A stretch of DNA of 64,000 nucleotides from NCBI GenBank assembly GCA_019722365.1, contig JADFUC010000954.1:3162001-3226000 (forward strand), read 5' to 3'. Positions 35,876 to 48,634 of this stretch are shown one piece after another. The stretch's first letter is position 1. Every line of letters starts with the position of its first letter. The stretch comes from Lithospermum erythrorhizon. Its lineage: Eukaryota > Streptophyta > Magnoliopsida > Boraginales > Boraginaceae. Made by a program: the position numbers and the translations under genes. The notes under the pieces were generated by a model. It was not told the DNA's origin. It saw only the letters and a list, made by a program, of their open reading frames with translations, and ran no database searches.

Positions 35876-36140
35876 GAGCATCTACATCACATACTTTAAA
35901 ACATCACTCTATTTTATATCTAGAATAGGAAGATGAAAAAAAGTAAAAAGGTACCACAATATCAGATTCTCTATCCTAAAAAACTTTCTTAAATATTTTA
36001 GGAAATGCCTCATATTTAAGCATTCATCAAACCACTTTTCTTCTTAAAATTAATTGATGTGAGTGTTGTAGAGAATAAAATAGGAAATCTGAATTTGTGT
36101 AAAACTTAAAAAGTATCTATAAATTTGATAGAGTGTCTTA
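35876..36140 (+). repeat. Dispersed repeat, copy B
   Basis: The part from 35935 matches 27390-27612. This copy also shows ends: AGAGCATCTACATCACATAC on the left and a TAGAGTGTCTTATGAGTGGC stretch on the right. GAGCATC-type starts are common in plant MITEs. No coding frame. Confidence 0.6.
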
Positions 36141-36949
36141 TGAGTGGCCTTACGTGAAAGCGTAAGGCAAAAACTTCAAGTGAAATTAAAAAATATAGTA
36201 CTTGAATTTTTTGTTCAAAAACACACGGAAACATTATTATAAAAAAAACTAATGACACAAAAAAAACTTTTATTATCGTTATATGAAAGGACATGTTCCA
36301 TTTTTATTTTTTAAAAATATGTAAGATGGATCACTAATTTTAATACATGTTTAAATATATCTCCCATTTTCCAAAGGTTCGTGTATGGTGGATCGGTGAG
36401 TAGTTAGTAGTTACCCATTTTTAGGAGTAGTGTATAATGGTTAATTTACCGTTTTAACCCTATATTTATTTAAATAAATTAGTTTTTATCTAAGTTTAAA
36501 ATGGTAGAAAATGGCAATTGAATTTTGGTGAAACCGTAATATGCTTATTCTCTTTATATATAGTATAGATAAGGAGTTGATTTTAGATAAAATTTATAGT
36601 AAATTTGGTGTGAATGCTGTAACACTGATAATGAACGCGTCGCTTGATACACTATTTGTTTCCATAGGAGTTATCCAAGAGCACCATCATTTAATTTGAC
36701 CATTTATTTTACTTCTAATTCAGAATTAAATTATAACAAGTCCTTGTCAAAAAAAGGACCAATAATTGAATATCGTGCATGAATTGGTACGCAATAATGC
36801 TACATTTACTCTCTAAAAATAAAAAATTCCAGTTGTGTAGATAGATTAATCATCAATTCATAAATAATTGCTTGATGAGGTCTGAATTCAAATCTTTGTT
36901 AATACAGTCTATACTAATCATAAATAATTTTTAATATAATTTAGAATAA
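36141..36949. other. AT-rich intergenic DNA
   Basis: No gene is seen between the dispersed repeat and the Copia LTR. Confidence 0.5.
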
Positions 36950-37310
36950 TGTGGCTACGGTGATAGTGATAATTGTAGTTGAAGATGTGAGATATACTTA
37001 GAGGCAGGTGTGTTCTCAATAATGAGAACGAAATTCTGAAACATTTGTGTCGTGGTATGAAATGTGGCTTTGAAAACATCAAGCCGAGGCAAATTGTAAT
37101 CTCTTAGACAGTAGGCTAAAGGTTAACGGTGACTGTGGTCATTTCACGTAACATTATGAAAGCACTATATGATTAATGAGGAAAAGCAGCAAACGAGAAA
37201 ATATGCTTGTGATGTTGTGAGAAAGTAAGGCGGTGAACAAGCAGTCTGAAGGGGGTGAAAGGCTCGTCAGCCTTGAAGTCAGGATGATGGAAGAAGTGCG
37301 ATGTGCTTTC

Positions 37311-37318
37311 TATTTATA
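37311..37318 (-). promoter_or_regulatory. LTR TATA box (3' LTR)
   Basis: Minus-strand TATAAATA, aligned with TATAAATG at 42633-42640 in the other LTR. Its orientation agrees with the minus-strand polyprotein. Confidence 0.55.
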
Positions 37319-37502
37319 GGAAGGAAAGAGGTGGTTTTGAATTGAGAAGTTAAAAACGTTTGTAACTGTCCGAGGTGATGAATGCGTGTATTGATGGTGA
37401 TGAATCTTTGTGTAACGAGGCTGTTAATGAAATCGAGATCAAAAGAAATAAAGAGAGAAGTCTGAGTCTCTTTATTTCCATGCAGTGCTCCATGAGGCTC
37501 AG

Positions 37503-37542
37503 AACACGAACACGAACACGAACCGGGCCGGGCCGGGCCGGC
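37503..37542. repeat. ACACGA and GGGCC microsatellite in one LTR
   Basis: About three ACACGA units run into about three GGGCC units. The other LTR has ordinary sequence here (CAGAACCTGAGGCAAG), so the expansion arose after insertion. Confidence 0.7.
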
Positions 37543-37689
37543 GTGTGTAGTTATTTTAAGCATTTGAGGCTTATCTGCAGCGTAGTCGTTTGAACCCGAG
37601 CAATAAGATTGGGTTATTTAAATAGGGGTAAATGGTGCTGGCTTGATGTGGAAAAAAGCCCAGTAATGGCACCAGTCGGCGTTGAGCCA

Positions 37690-40600
37690 ATCTTTTATTG
37701 CTTATGTCAGCAATCCATGATAGCGAAGGAAAGGCAGAGAAAAGCTGAGAGAAATTCTGGTCGGAGGGTTGAATCTTTAGCGTCGATATCTTTCGATTTG
37801 AATTGGCCGCATGGTGAAATAGGCGACAACTTGATCTGGAAGTAAGTGAAGCTTAAATGTGACTTATTGGGCAATTGAGACATGAAACGCATCACTATAC
37901 CTACAGGGTGTGTAGGTCACATGAGAATGCAACAGCGTTTAGGGCCGTGCGTACACGCTTGGTCTTATGAGTGCTACAGAAATGGCTTGATCTTTCGTAG
38001 ATGGCGGCTGGCAATGTGGCTCGCGTAGGTAAGCTACATAGTGTGTACCAACCCATTTATCTTGAGAGTTATTAAGGACTTAAGTCCGTCCTCACAAAAA
38101 TTTCCATGAGTGCATCTGGCACTTTATACGTCTTTGGTTATGGAAGATTCGGGCCAAATTGATAAATGCGTTGCGATACCAAACTTTGGTTATGAATAGT
38201 CATGGATAAAATCCCACGTCGAATGCGTCTCGATAAGCGCGCGAAAACATATGGCTATAAGTTTTATCAGCCCAGCCACTCTGGCGCCATAGGGATAGGA
38301 AAGTAGTGCGTCGAAATTCGGCAATGCTATGCTTGATTAGGGCTTGACCCGCATCGCGGCGATCTCGAATAACTGCTGGATTAATCACACTTGAAGTAAA
38401 GAAAGGATCAGCCAGTGCAATTCGGACCTCAGCAGTCACGAAATAACCCATTTTCGAGGTTGTCTGGTAGCGCCATTCTCTAAATTTGCATATGTCTTTT
38501 TTAACACCATTGTAAGCATGATTCTTACTTGTCGATGGTACGCGAGAATGTAGGTGTGGTGAGGCAGAGTGCTGATTCTCCCAGCCATGTCCGACTAGTA
38601 GGTTGACCATTAGAACTGTGACCTGCTTATTTCGAGTCTGATGAACTCGGACTCCATGGTGGGCCTTGTCTGAAATGCAGCGAGGCTTCCAGAAAATAAC
38701 TCCTCACTTGCTAAGGTAAACACATATCCACTTGGTGGGAGCAAATATCATCGCTCTGAGGCCAGGATTCTTGTCACTTGATACCACTTATGTGGGGAAC
38801 TCCTTGAAGTTCAAACTAACCTCGATAGTCCACTTTTTAGGTATCTAAGTAATCGATGAAGCGTCGATGCTTTCATTGCTAGGGATTATGGGTATACCGA
38901 CTTAACTTTACTTGACATACTTGATATCGGGCCGAATGCGGTTGGTCAAAGAGCATCGCGCTCCCGATAATCTTAGCGTATTATTCTATTTGAGACACTT
39001 ATCCTTTAAAATTTTTCATCGAAGTGTACAGCGTCATAAAGGAGTCACTAGCGAGGTGTAACCTCGAAAAGTTAAACTTCCTCCAAAATCTTCTCCATGT
39101 GGGATTGACTCGATGAGATACCTAGGGTTTACCCTTATTTCGAACTCTAGGATAGTATCCAAGCTTCTCCTAAAGTCTTCGTCCTGAACTTAGATGACAA
39201 AGAAATCATGAGTCTTTATTAAATATAGTCATAGTCTTACCAAAATCAACATATCGTCGACATATAGGCATATGATCGCTGTCAGTCGCAACCCACTTGG
39301 AAGTATACACGTAGTCGAGAATTGTTGGCATGGTGAATTTACTCACACCAAAGTATCACTAAACTTCTGTACATTGTTTGGTGCTTGTTTCGAACCATAT
39401 GAGAGATTTTTAGAACTGCTTTACATAAACCACGACTCGCTGAGCCACCGGGTTGGGTCATATAAATCTCTTCCTACAGATCGCTGAATTTCAAAAGGTC
39501 TTAACATCCGTCGATGTATCTACAACCCGTGAATAGCGGTGCATGATGAGTACGATAGTGGCCATGCCAGTCCTTTGGAGAATAAGTATCAAAATGTCAT
39601 ATCAATAACTGTGTAAAGCCTCGAATCCTGGCTTCAGCCTTGAATCTACAGTGAACCGTCAGTCTCGTCTTTTCTTAAAGATCCACTTATTCTTAATAAG
39701 CTGCGATACTTAGGTAAATGACTAACTCCCGAAGTTTGGTTTGGCCTTGTCGAATCAAGTTCGCTCTTAATGGCCTCTGCAAAGTAGCATCGATAGGCAC
39801 CGTGGCACCATGGTAAAGTCTTAGGATGTCCTCGATGGCATAGGCGAGAAACTGGTTCGTCAACATATAGTAAATGTGCGTGTAATCTCGGATAGAAGTT
39901 CAGCATAAAATTAAATGCCAAGTATTTACTCACTGCAGGTCTCTTTACTGCTTTCACAAGTCCCTGCAAGGTCTCCCCAGAGTTAGATGAACTAAGCGTG
40001 CGCATCGATATCGGGTATGTAAGTGTATAACCAGATGCGTCGTGTGCGTCGGGCGTATCGTGTGAATCGAGGCGTATCATGTGAAACGGGAAGGCAAACA
40101 TGCTTTCTTTAAAGGAAATCATTAGCAAAAACTTCGAAGCGTCTACGGCACCAGGATAGAGCGGTCGATAAAGACTGAATCACATGTACGTTACGGCGTA
40201 CCCGATGAAAACACGGTCGTAGGTCTTGGGTCGATGTTGGTGTAGGCTGAGAGCAGGCCACTTAGCTAGACACTTGTGTTCCAAGAAACCTCGAGTTGGG
40301 GGGGATAACCCTCCAAGAATCTCATAGGGAGTCTTGTCCCAATAACATAGGGTACCGCATTGAAATAATGACAGCTTAAAAGCACTTGCTCCCCCAGCAT
40401 GCAAACAGGAAGTCGAGGAACTTAGGAGCATAGCATTCGTCATGTTTTTTGTGTCTGTTCTTACGTTCATTTATCCACGTTTGTTGAGGTAAGTAAGGCC
40501 TTTAGTCGTGGATAATCCCGTTCACCACCATGAACTCTCTCCCGAGGTAGAAGACCACATACTCTACATGTAGATGGACATGATCTCTTAATGCTTTCCA

Positions 40601-41760
40601 TCATTTGGTTGCCCCGTTTCTTAAACTTGATAAACGTATCCTCTGACCTCATTTCTTGGCTCGAAGGTAGACACTAGTATACCTAGAGCGATTAAATCAT
40701 AAAGGTCACGTAATAGTCTTTCCCCTTTACTCTAGTGTTCTTAAAATTAAATTTGGGTCGGTGAATTAACTCTAGTACTTGAGTTTGTCTAAAGTGCAGG
40801 TTTCTTAGGCTTACAGGTAAACAGCCACACACAAATTGGGCATTTGGGTAGCTCGGATGAATAAGGCGGGTATGATAGACAATTGCATGAGATGTTTAAT
40901 GGATGCGGCGTTAACATGTCTGATGCTGGCATGCCAAATATCGAAATGATCTCAACAATATAAGCAGTAGATGTATTATTATTAATCAAGGAAGGTACAA
41001 CATTAAGGAAATAAATAATGGCTGAGATAACCCTTTCCTCTGAACTCTCATTTCTGATCCTTTCCTGACCTTGTCGGCCTCGAAATACAAGTTTCAAACC
41101 AACTTTGTTTAATAAGGCACAGACAGCTGAGTTACGGCCTGAAATGGAGTACATGCAATCATTACTAAGAAGAGATTAGTGAAAACAGCAGAACCTTTCC
41201 TTTGCCCGAGGAATTCCAGCGGTGGCGAGTTTTCCCATGAAGACACATTCTCCGTAATGACATCCTCGAAGTCACAGACGACTCATTTGTTCGCCTGGTA
41301 GGCGAGGAAGCTCCACGTATCCAGTGATCGGTTCATTTGCCACAGTTGCTTGACCCACATGCTGGCCCATTGTCATTTGATTCAATGATGTTGGCTTGGG
41401 GGCATCTGAACTTGACTGTTTTGAAGCGTTGATAGGCACTTGTGTCAGAACTTTGCCCCGCGTCGTGTATTCTGCTTGATCTGGCTGGTTTGATGAACTT
41501 GTTCGATGTTGGCTTAACTTGATCTAACTACCGTTCGCTTTTGCCACTTGCGCTTTGAACACATTTGTTGTTGGAGGGGTATGAGTTTCCACGAGTTTGC
41601 ACTTGGGTGAACATGACTCATTAGAGCTTTCTCGCTTATTACATTTAAGCGACTTTATGCTTTGGAGCGGTTGGCCTCTTGATTCTAAGTATTTGCCAAT
41701 CCAAGCTGGACAAGGGTAGAAGTCTTTCTTCTTGTGTTTCAGGTTGTTCACGTAATCGTT
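37690..41760 (-). pseudogene. Copia gag-pol remnant
   Basis: From the 5' side (right): a possible gag tail near 41520-41750; the GAG-pre-integrase region at 40789-41154, with GLKLVFRG, then INNNTSTAYIVE and ELPKCPICV; integrase around 40467-40652 (an EDTFIKFKK stretch) and 40180-40470 (KTPYEILGG, then RPKTYDRVFIGYA); the start of the reverse transcriptase at about 39690-39800 (an AIKSELDS segment); and the catalytic motif YVDD at 39253-39264 within IICLYVDDMLI. The rest to 38200 is broken. Many stops and frame changes. Confidence 0.75.
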
Positions 41761-42239
41761 CGAAGGAGGCTATCAACCAAACATTAGCCAAAAAGCAGCC
41801 GTGAGTTTAAATTACATGGTCATCAATGATTACACAGTTTTCAAGACGTAAGCGATCCATGTAGGTTGTTCGATCATTTTGAAAACCTATTGACTTCCCC
41901 ATATTTCTTATACCCGATAAATCGTTACCGTATTTACCATACAGGCGTCCCAGGTAAGCATGATTTGTGAATAGTATATAAGTCAAACGGGTAATTAGTC
42001 GTGTTATTAGAATGGCACTAGCGATCTTTATGTATCAAACCTTTTGGTTAACTGTGGTTTAGGAGCAACCAAGTAATAGAGGAGTAGCAATCGAGAGGCA
42101 GATATTTCAGGAGGACGGTTTCAAAATATGCATAATCAGCATCCAAGCCCCAGTGCATCGCCGGTTTGGGACAAATCTTTTATAGTTGTTACCGTTCAGG
42201 TTAGGTTTAGGCGTATCGAGCGATTTAGATTTGGAAGGC

Positions 42240-42990
42240 ATGGTTACTCCTGGTTAAACTTTCAAATTGTAGTTCGAATTAATACGGATATAACCGAACA
42301 GTGTGTTGCAAGCAACAGAACCAAAGTTACTGACCCATTTGTGTCGTGGTATGAAAGCCTGACTTGAAAACTATCAAGCGGAACCGAGGTGTGATCTACT
42401 AGAGCCAGGTAGCTCACAGAGTTAGCAGAAAGGCATTGTGAATTCAGCTCACGTAGCTTGACTATAGAAACCTAATGAAATTCTGACGGAAAAACAAGAA
42501 AGCGAGCAGAGAGAAAATATGTAGCGGTGTTGTGAGAGAAAGTAAAGGCGGTTGAGCAACCCAGTCTGAGAAAGGGGGGTAAGAGAACTTCGTCGACCTG
42601 TGGGATGATGGAAGAGGTGCGATATTGCTCTACATTTATAGGAGAAGGAAGAATTTGGTTTTGAATTCGAGTTAAAATGTTTGTAGCACGTCGAGGTGAT
42701 GAATCTTTGTGTATTGATGGTGATGAATCTTTGTGTATTGATGGTGATGAATCTTTATTATGTGACTCTATTCAAATGAGTAGGATCAAGAAATGAGAGT
42801 CTGAGGTCTCTTTTAGGTACAGCAGTGCTCAGCAACAGAACCTGAGGCAAGTAGAGATAAATGGCCTTGGCGTGTGGATGACACAAGCGGGCTAGACTTA
42901 TACAGCATGAGTCGTTTGAGCAAGCTTGACAAAGATTGAGTTATTTAAATAGAATTAAATGGTGCTCAAAAAACAATGTGGGAAAAAACT
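42240..42990 (-). repeat. 5' LTR of the minus-strand Copia element
   Basis: Partner of 36950-37665. It carries the TATA box at 42633-42640 on the minus strand. The inner (left) border is uncertain; strong similarity begins at about 42298. Confidence 0.7.
42698..42757. repeat. 24-base tandem repeat, 2.5 units
   Basis: Units start at 42698, 42722 and 42746 (partial) and begin GATGAATCTTTGTGTATTGA. The other LTR has about 1.5 units near 37377. Confidence 0.85.
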
Positions 42991-43659
42991 AATATAATGT
43001 ATTTTCAAATTAGAAATGAATTCCAGGCAATCACTTTTATTATGTCCAACGATAATATTGTAGATTAATTTCTAAAATGACCTGAAATGTTACGATATGG
43101 TCTTTAAAAGTAACAAATATTGCACATTCGTCACTATTTTGGGCGTCCGAGAATAGGAATGAATGTGATCTTCGGTGGTAGCAAAATACTGATACATGTG
43201 ACGATACTTCCTTGAACTAGATTGTTAATATGGCGCTAATAGGGACGAAAGTGCGATATTACGATATACGGAACTGTTTTAGCAATTAACTCTAATTACA
43301 GGGACCTAATTTTAATTTTAAAAAGATTGTTGGGATAATTGCAACCATAAAATATTGGATCCCAAAATTAAATCGATTACAGGATGATTTTAAAATTTTG
43401 AATTTTAAATGTTGTATATACAAATAGTATGATAGTAGGGTGAAAGTGTATGAAATGTGATCCTTTTCGATGGGCATTACAAGTAATAAATATAATACGC
43501 TTGATTGAGTTAAAGATCCCTTATGGCTTCTTCATAGAAAAATAAATAATATAATAATATATTTGATTGAAATTAAAGTTTTAGGTGACAATTAAAATTT
43601 CAATGTTTATTATTTTGATTGAGTTAATTGTCGGTTGTTTGATACATCTACTTTTTTAG
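42991..43659. other. AT-rich intergenic DNA
   Basis: No gene is seen between the Copia element and the LINE. Confidence 0.5.
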
Positions 43660-43989
43660 GGGAACACATTGGGTCTTTCATTTAGTTTCCTTTGAGACAA
43701 AGTCGCCGCCTTCCGTTTTATTATTAGTCTTCAGTTTTAGAATTATCTCTTTTTGTTTTTTCCATTTTTGTCTCATTTTTCTCCATCGACATTATTGGAT
43801 TTCTCTTTTGCTTTTTTACGTTTTTTAACTTTAAGCACGTGGTATGCTTCGTTTGTTCTTTTTTCCTTCTTTTTTCTCTTATTTTTTTTGTGCAGGTATA
43901 GTCACCGGAAGGGTAGGAGTTTTGACTTTCGCCATTCCTAAGCGGGTAGGCGTCTTTCTCGCCCCGTTGTCAATGATTCGTTTTCTTGG

Positions 43990-45867
43990 TACTCGAAGTT
44001 AGCATGATTCTGGGGTTATAAATTTGAGTTGACGAGGGTTTAGGTGCATTATCTCTTGAGGGGGATGCGCTAGGCGAGGTATTTGTCCGTGACATTACTT
44101 TTGATCGAGTGGAGGAAAGTATCAATTGACACAGTTGGGAGAGTCTCGCGAAGAAGAAGTTTAAATGCGGACACTTGAGGATAAATGCGTACTTTGTGCG
44201 GGGGTGGGGGGACATGAGGGGTGTTAAATTACGGACATGGGGTTTAAGCTTGTTTCGCGTCATGTTTAATGACCCGGACACAATTAGCGAGGGTGGTCAA
44301 GGGAGGGCATGGTTGTTCGATGAATTTTCGATTTTATTGGGACCTTGGAAGGTGGGGATGTAAGCGGATCAAGTCATGATGGAGACGTTGCCATGTTGGG
44401 TTCAAATATGGAACCTTCCATTGGTTTAAATGAAGCGGAGATGGAGACGGCAAGTAGGGGCACCGTATTAGGGAAAGTATTGGATGTGGACACTCGAAGT
44501 TTGGAACAACAGGTGTGGGCGATATGTTAGATTTACGGTGGGGTTCGATGTGACAAAACCTCTAAAAAGAGGAGGATACGTTCTAATGAGATCGGGTAAA
44601 GTGCAGGTGGTGTATCGATATGAAAAACTTTGTGACGTGTGTCTTTATTGCGACTTTTAGGGCATGAATACTTTAATTGTGAAGACAAGTATAATGATGA
44701 AGCGGCGAAGAATTTGAGAGTTAATAAATATGACCCTTGGATGTTGGTTAAGTAGGGCGTCTTTATGAATCTGAAAGAAAGGAGTGCAGAAGGGACGTGC
44801 CACAGGGATGACGTGAGGATATCGTGAACCCACGGTATGATCAACTAGAGAAAAAGGGGACGAATGGAGGTTTTGGATGATTCGACAGGGGGAAGGTATG
44901 AGGTAAATGGCTGCCATGGGGAGAGGACGAATGCAAGGAGGGAAGTTTTCATGAATTCTAAAAGCAGAAAATGTTGACCTTTCGGCGTAGCGTAAATGCG
45001 AGAAGGGGAGATCGTGAATATGGTGCTTGATGGTCGTAAGGTCGTGAGGAGCAGGGTTAAGCGGATGGGAACAACTTCTGGAGCATAGTATGGGTGGACG
45101 GACCGTGGTGGAGGCCGGCAGGGCTTTAGGGGATTGATAATAGTGCTCTGGTGGTGGTTATTGGGGAGGCGGGGTACTACGGGAGGAGTGGGTGATGGTG
45201 CTTGAGACCCCGGCGTCGAGCGTGAGTGATTTGGATATAAATGGAGATTGTGGGGGCGTGGTTTTACGAGAAGGAGAGAGAGAGACGACATGAGTCCGAG
45301 GAGGGGGAGTATGGAAGGGGATTGGTAGGGATGACATTTGGGCGATAAAGTGGGGGTGAGGGGGGGGTTCAAAAGATTGGAAAGAGGTGGGGGTGATCTT
45401 GATAAGATTTGTAGGGTGAAGATGCTGAATACGAGAGACAAGGTGGATTTTCCTTTGGAATATGAAGAAAATGAGATGCAAGCAATCTTTAATGCAGGAG
45501 AGTTGAAGGATGTTCCTATTAAGATTGAATGAAATAAGTTCAACTAGGGTAGTAGGGGAGGCCATAAACGAACGAGTATTATGAGGAGGTAGAAATTTGA
45601 AGTCCGAATGGAGCCGAGGATGCAGGAAGAGAGGAGGATTGAGGAGGTGAATTCCTTATTCTCACCAGTAGAGGGAATGGAAAGGTTTAGGAAGTGTGTT
45701 TGTGCATTCAGCTTGAGAAGGAGCGAACAACGTAGTGGGAGTATTTGGAAAAATTGGGTAGTCACAGCAGTTGAAGTGGAAAATGAAGTTGAAGCTGAGG
45801 TTGAAGTTCTTCACATTAATGAATGGGTGGGGAGAGAAACTGACCACTACTTGACCCCAGTCGTTAG
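43990..45867 (+). pseudogene. LINE ORF1 remnant (DUF4283-like, zinc knuckle)
   Basis: At about 44130-44363 the frame reads KKKFKCGHLRINAYFVRGW and later WLFDEFSILLGPWKVGM, matching the plant DUF4283 pattern ending in PW-FD--L-L-RW. At about 44615-44760 it reads YEKLCDVCLYC, then (after a frame change) HEYFNCE and KYDPWML, matching the CX2CX4HX4C knuckle and Y-PWL tail of these ORF1 proteins. Stops and shifts break the frame. The rest to 45867 is the usual low-complexity linker. Confidence 0.7.
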
Positions 45868-48429
45868 ATGAAGATAAATTGCTTGGAATTGTGGGAGTTG
45901 AGTTCACAACAATTAAATGGATTGAAAGGAGACATAGAGCTTCAACAACCTGATATTGTTGTTTTATTTGAGACTAAAAATAAAGACGGGGGTATTATTG
46001 TTATGTGGCATAGGGAGGAGGATGTTCGTATTGTGCAGTGGGATACAAGGTGGTTTATGCAGGATGGGCTTGCGAGGAGATGGTCGTCGGTGGAGATGTG
46101 TATTCGTTTATGCAAGTTGCGAGGATGGTGTTCGAAAAACTCAACTGGAGGTGCTTAAGAGTCTCAAGGAGGGTGTTCGTGGTAGTTGGTGTGTTATAGG
46201 TGACTTTAATGACATTCTGGAGGTTGAGGAAGCAGGGGGGGTAATGAAGAGACGGAGCTGTGTCACGGACCTTTCGTGATTTTGTTAGAGATTGTGAGCT
46301 CCTGGATTTGGGATTTGTGACTTTTCCTTTCACTTAGATGTCGGCAGAGAATGTTATTGGAGTCTATTTGGTTTAAAATTGTGGAAAGAATTAAAAATAT
46401 TAGGATGGAGCTAATTTAATGGTGTAAGAGGCACAATTTTAACTCGCGAGTTCGCATAGAGGTTATCCAGGATAAGTTAAAAGCAACTTACGAGAGTGAA
46501 TTCTTTGAAAGGGAGGGTCGTATGTGAAAGTGGGTGGATGAAGCAGGCGGAAGGAGAGATTTTGGAGTCAGAGAGCAAAATTTGAGCATTTAAAAGAGAG
46601 CGACAAAAACAAGTTCTTCCGCTATGATATTCTTGGCGTAATATGTTGTGAGGCTTAATGACTTCGAGGTATAAGCGTAAGAAGAGCGAGAGGCGATCGA
46701 GGCGGCGGTCAGCGAGTAATCTTAGGTATTTTGAGGGATTTTTTAGAGTGAATGATGTATGTCGGCCGGATGAGAGTTGTGTCAAAAGTGGATCGGAAAG
46801 TTACTAATGAAATGAAGGCGTGACTAACCGAAGAGTCGTGTTGCTTGAGAAGTTAAGCGGCGGTTTTGACATGCCCGACGGACAAATCCACTGGTCGAAT
46901 GGTATGGCGGTACATTTCTTTCAATATTTTTGGGATATCGTTCTTACGACGATGCGATGTTGTTGACAATTTTTTAAAGGTAATTGTGAAGTGCCCAAAA
47001 TTTATTAATCATACCGTGTTTTCCAGAATCCGAAACTACGTCTCTTTTTATAATAATAGAATTAAGTCCGATTAGTTTGCTCTGATATAGTGGCTAAAAT
47101 TATGAACAAGGTGATTACTAATAGGTGAGACCGGCACTAATTTTGTATAATTTTGAGACTCGAGAATGCGTGCTGGGAGAATTATAGCGATAACGTGCTA
47201 TTAGCATGAAGTCTACTTATTACATGAATCATGCTAAGAACATTAAAATAATATTATAGCGATCGAGCTTCGATATGAGCAAGAAGCTTTATGATAGAGT
47301 TAGTGGCCTTTTTGGGCGATTATGTTATGATTGGGTTTTAAATAGGTTATTTGTGGGTAGGTGATGTGTCATGTGTCTTGAGGTTTTTTATATATAGCCT
47401 TATGATTAATGGTGTTCCTAGAGGTTATCTTCGGCCGACCAGGGGGATCCGACAGGGAGACCCTTTTTCGCCATATTTGTTTCTTTTTTGTGTAGAGGGT
47501 TTGACATGTTTGCTCCAGGATGTGGAAAGGAGCTTAAGGGGCATTCGCGTCGATGGGAAGGCAGAATTATTAGTCATATTACATTTGTAGATAACGCTAT
47601 GATCTTTGCTTGAGAATTTGGAAGGGGTGAAAGCCGAGGGAGGAGGTCAGGCAATTACGAAGATTGAGGGTTTCTTGGAGGCGGGTGGCGAGGCAATTTG
47701 GGAGGTCTTCGTCAGTTTTCACCTCAAATGCGAGAGGGCATTGATAAAGCGAATATTACTACTATCTTTGAGATGGGTGAGGTGCGTATCAAAGAAAATA
47801 CTTGGGGCTTCGCTATAATTGAAACGCTCCAAAGAAGCTTAGATATGCTCATAACCAGTAGTTGAGAGAAACGAGGCTTGGAATAGAGGAAAATTTGTTG
47901 TCTCAGTGGAAAGGAGATTCATCAATGCATTCGCATTTCTATTCAATTATGTCATGACTTGTTTCAAACTACCGGTTGGTATCATTGATAACTTAGACAA
48001 TATCATAGCGAAGTTCTTAAAGGCGAATAGAGAGGGTGAAAGGGTTCCTTTGGAAGACATGGGGCAATGTGTCTAGAAAGAAGTTTGTGAGTTGGGGTTA
48101 GGACACCGAATGCATGGTGGCAGCTCTTAGCTAAACAAGGATGGAGGATCGCTGACTGACAAGCTTCGCTTTTCTGAGGTCTAATGGGGAAGGTATTTGA
48201 GGGCATTTTTTGAATGCTAAAGTGGGATCCAACCCGTCGTTCGGATGGAGGAGTATTTTGGAGGGTCGCAAAGTTACTTTCGAGAATTGTAGGTGGAGAG
48301 TAAGGGATGGAAGAAGTGTAGATATATGGAAGGACATTGGGTGCCTGAAACTCGGATTTCGAATGGGGGAGACGGTAGGAGTAAGATGAACTAAAATGGC
48401 TATCCTTGGCTTTATTGAGGAGGTAGATG

Positions 48430-48634
48430 TATTGAGATGGATGGGATAATTCCAGGAAGATATTATTAGTATTAATTATTATTATTACCATATTAGTTTT
48501 TAGTAATAACTTGTGTCTTAGAGTTACTTATTATTCTGTAAGTATTTGATATTATATATATAAATATGGAACTAGTTTGCTCATATATTTCGAGAGTTTA
48601 TTGATATAATTTACATTTATTACATCGTTATGTC
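48430..48634 (+). repeat. Left terminal repeat of the TRIM
   Basis: Matches 49405-49602 along its length with small indels. Shared words include GAAGATATTATTAGTATTAA and GTAAGTATTTGATATT. Confidence 0.75.

Larger units (their letters stand above)
36950..37665 (-). repeat. 3' LTR of the minus-strand Copia element
   Basis: It matches 42240-42990 through shared blocks: TTTGTGTCGTGGTATGAAA, the GAGAAAATATG and GTTGTGAGA words, GGATGATGGAAGA, TGGTTTTGAATT, CGAGGTGATGAAT, CAGTGCTC and GGTTATTTAAATAG-like. It differs from its partner by a (ACACGA)n-(GGGCC)n insertion at 37503-37542 and by one fewer 24-base repeat unit. Confidence 0.7.
36950..42990 (-). mobile_element. Copia LTR retrotransposon on the minus strand, dead
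   Basis: Two direct repeats of about 700 bases bound a broken polyprotein read leftward: gag, GAG-pre-integrase, integrase, reverse transcriptase, then the distal part. The right LTR is therefore the 5' one. Integrase before reverse transcriptase makes it Copia. The wording KTPYEI then VFIGYA and LVKAGLKLVF-like is typical of Tork/SIRE-related plant elements. Stops, frameshifts and LTR divergence show an old insertion. I could not place the primer site, the purine tract or a target-site duplication. Confidence 0.8.

Noticed and set aside
42698..42757. CRISPR-like repeat array
   Set aside because: The 24-base units are directly tandem without spacers and lie in a plant LTR.
44845..45565. 232- and 135-codon Ser/Pro-rich minus-strand frames
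   Set aside because: They are antisense shadows of the purine-rich linker of LINE ORF1.
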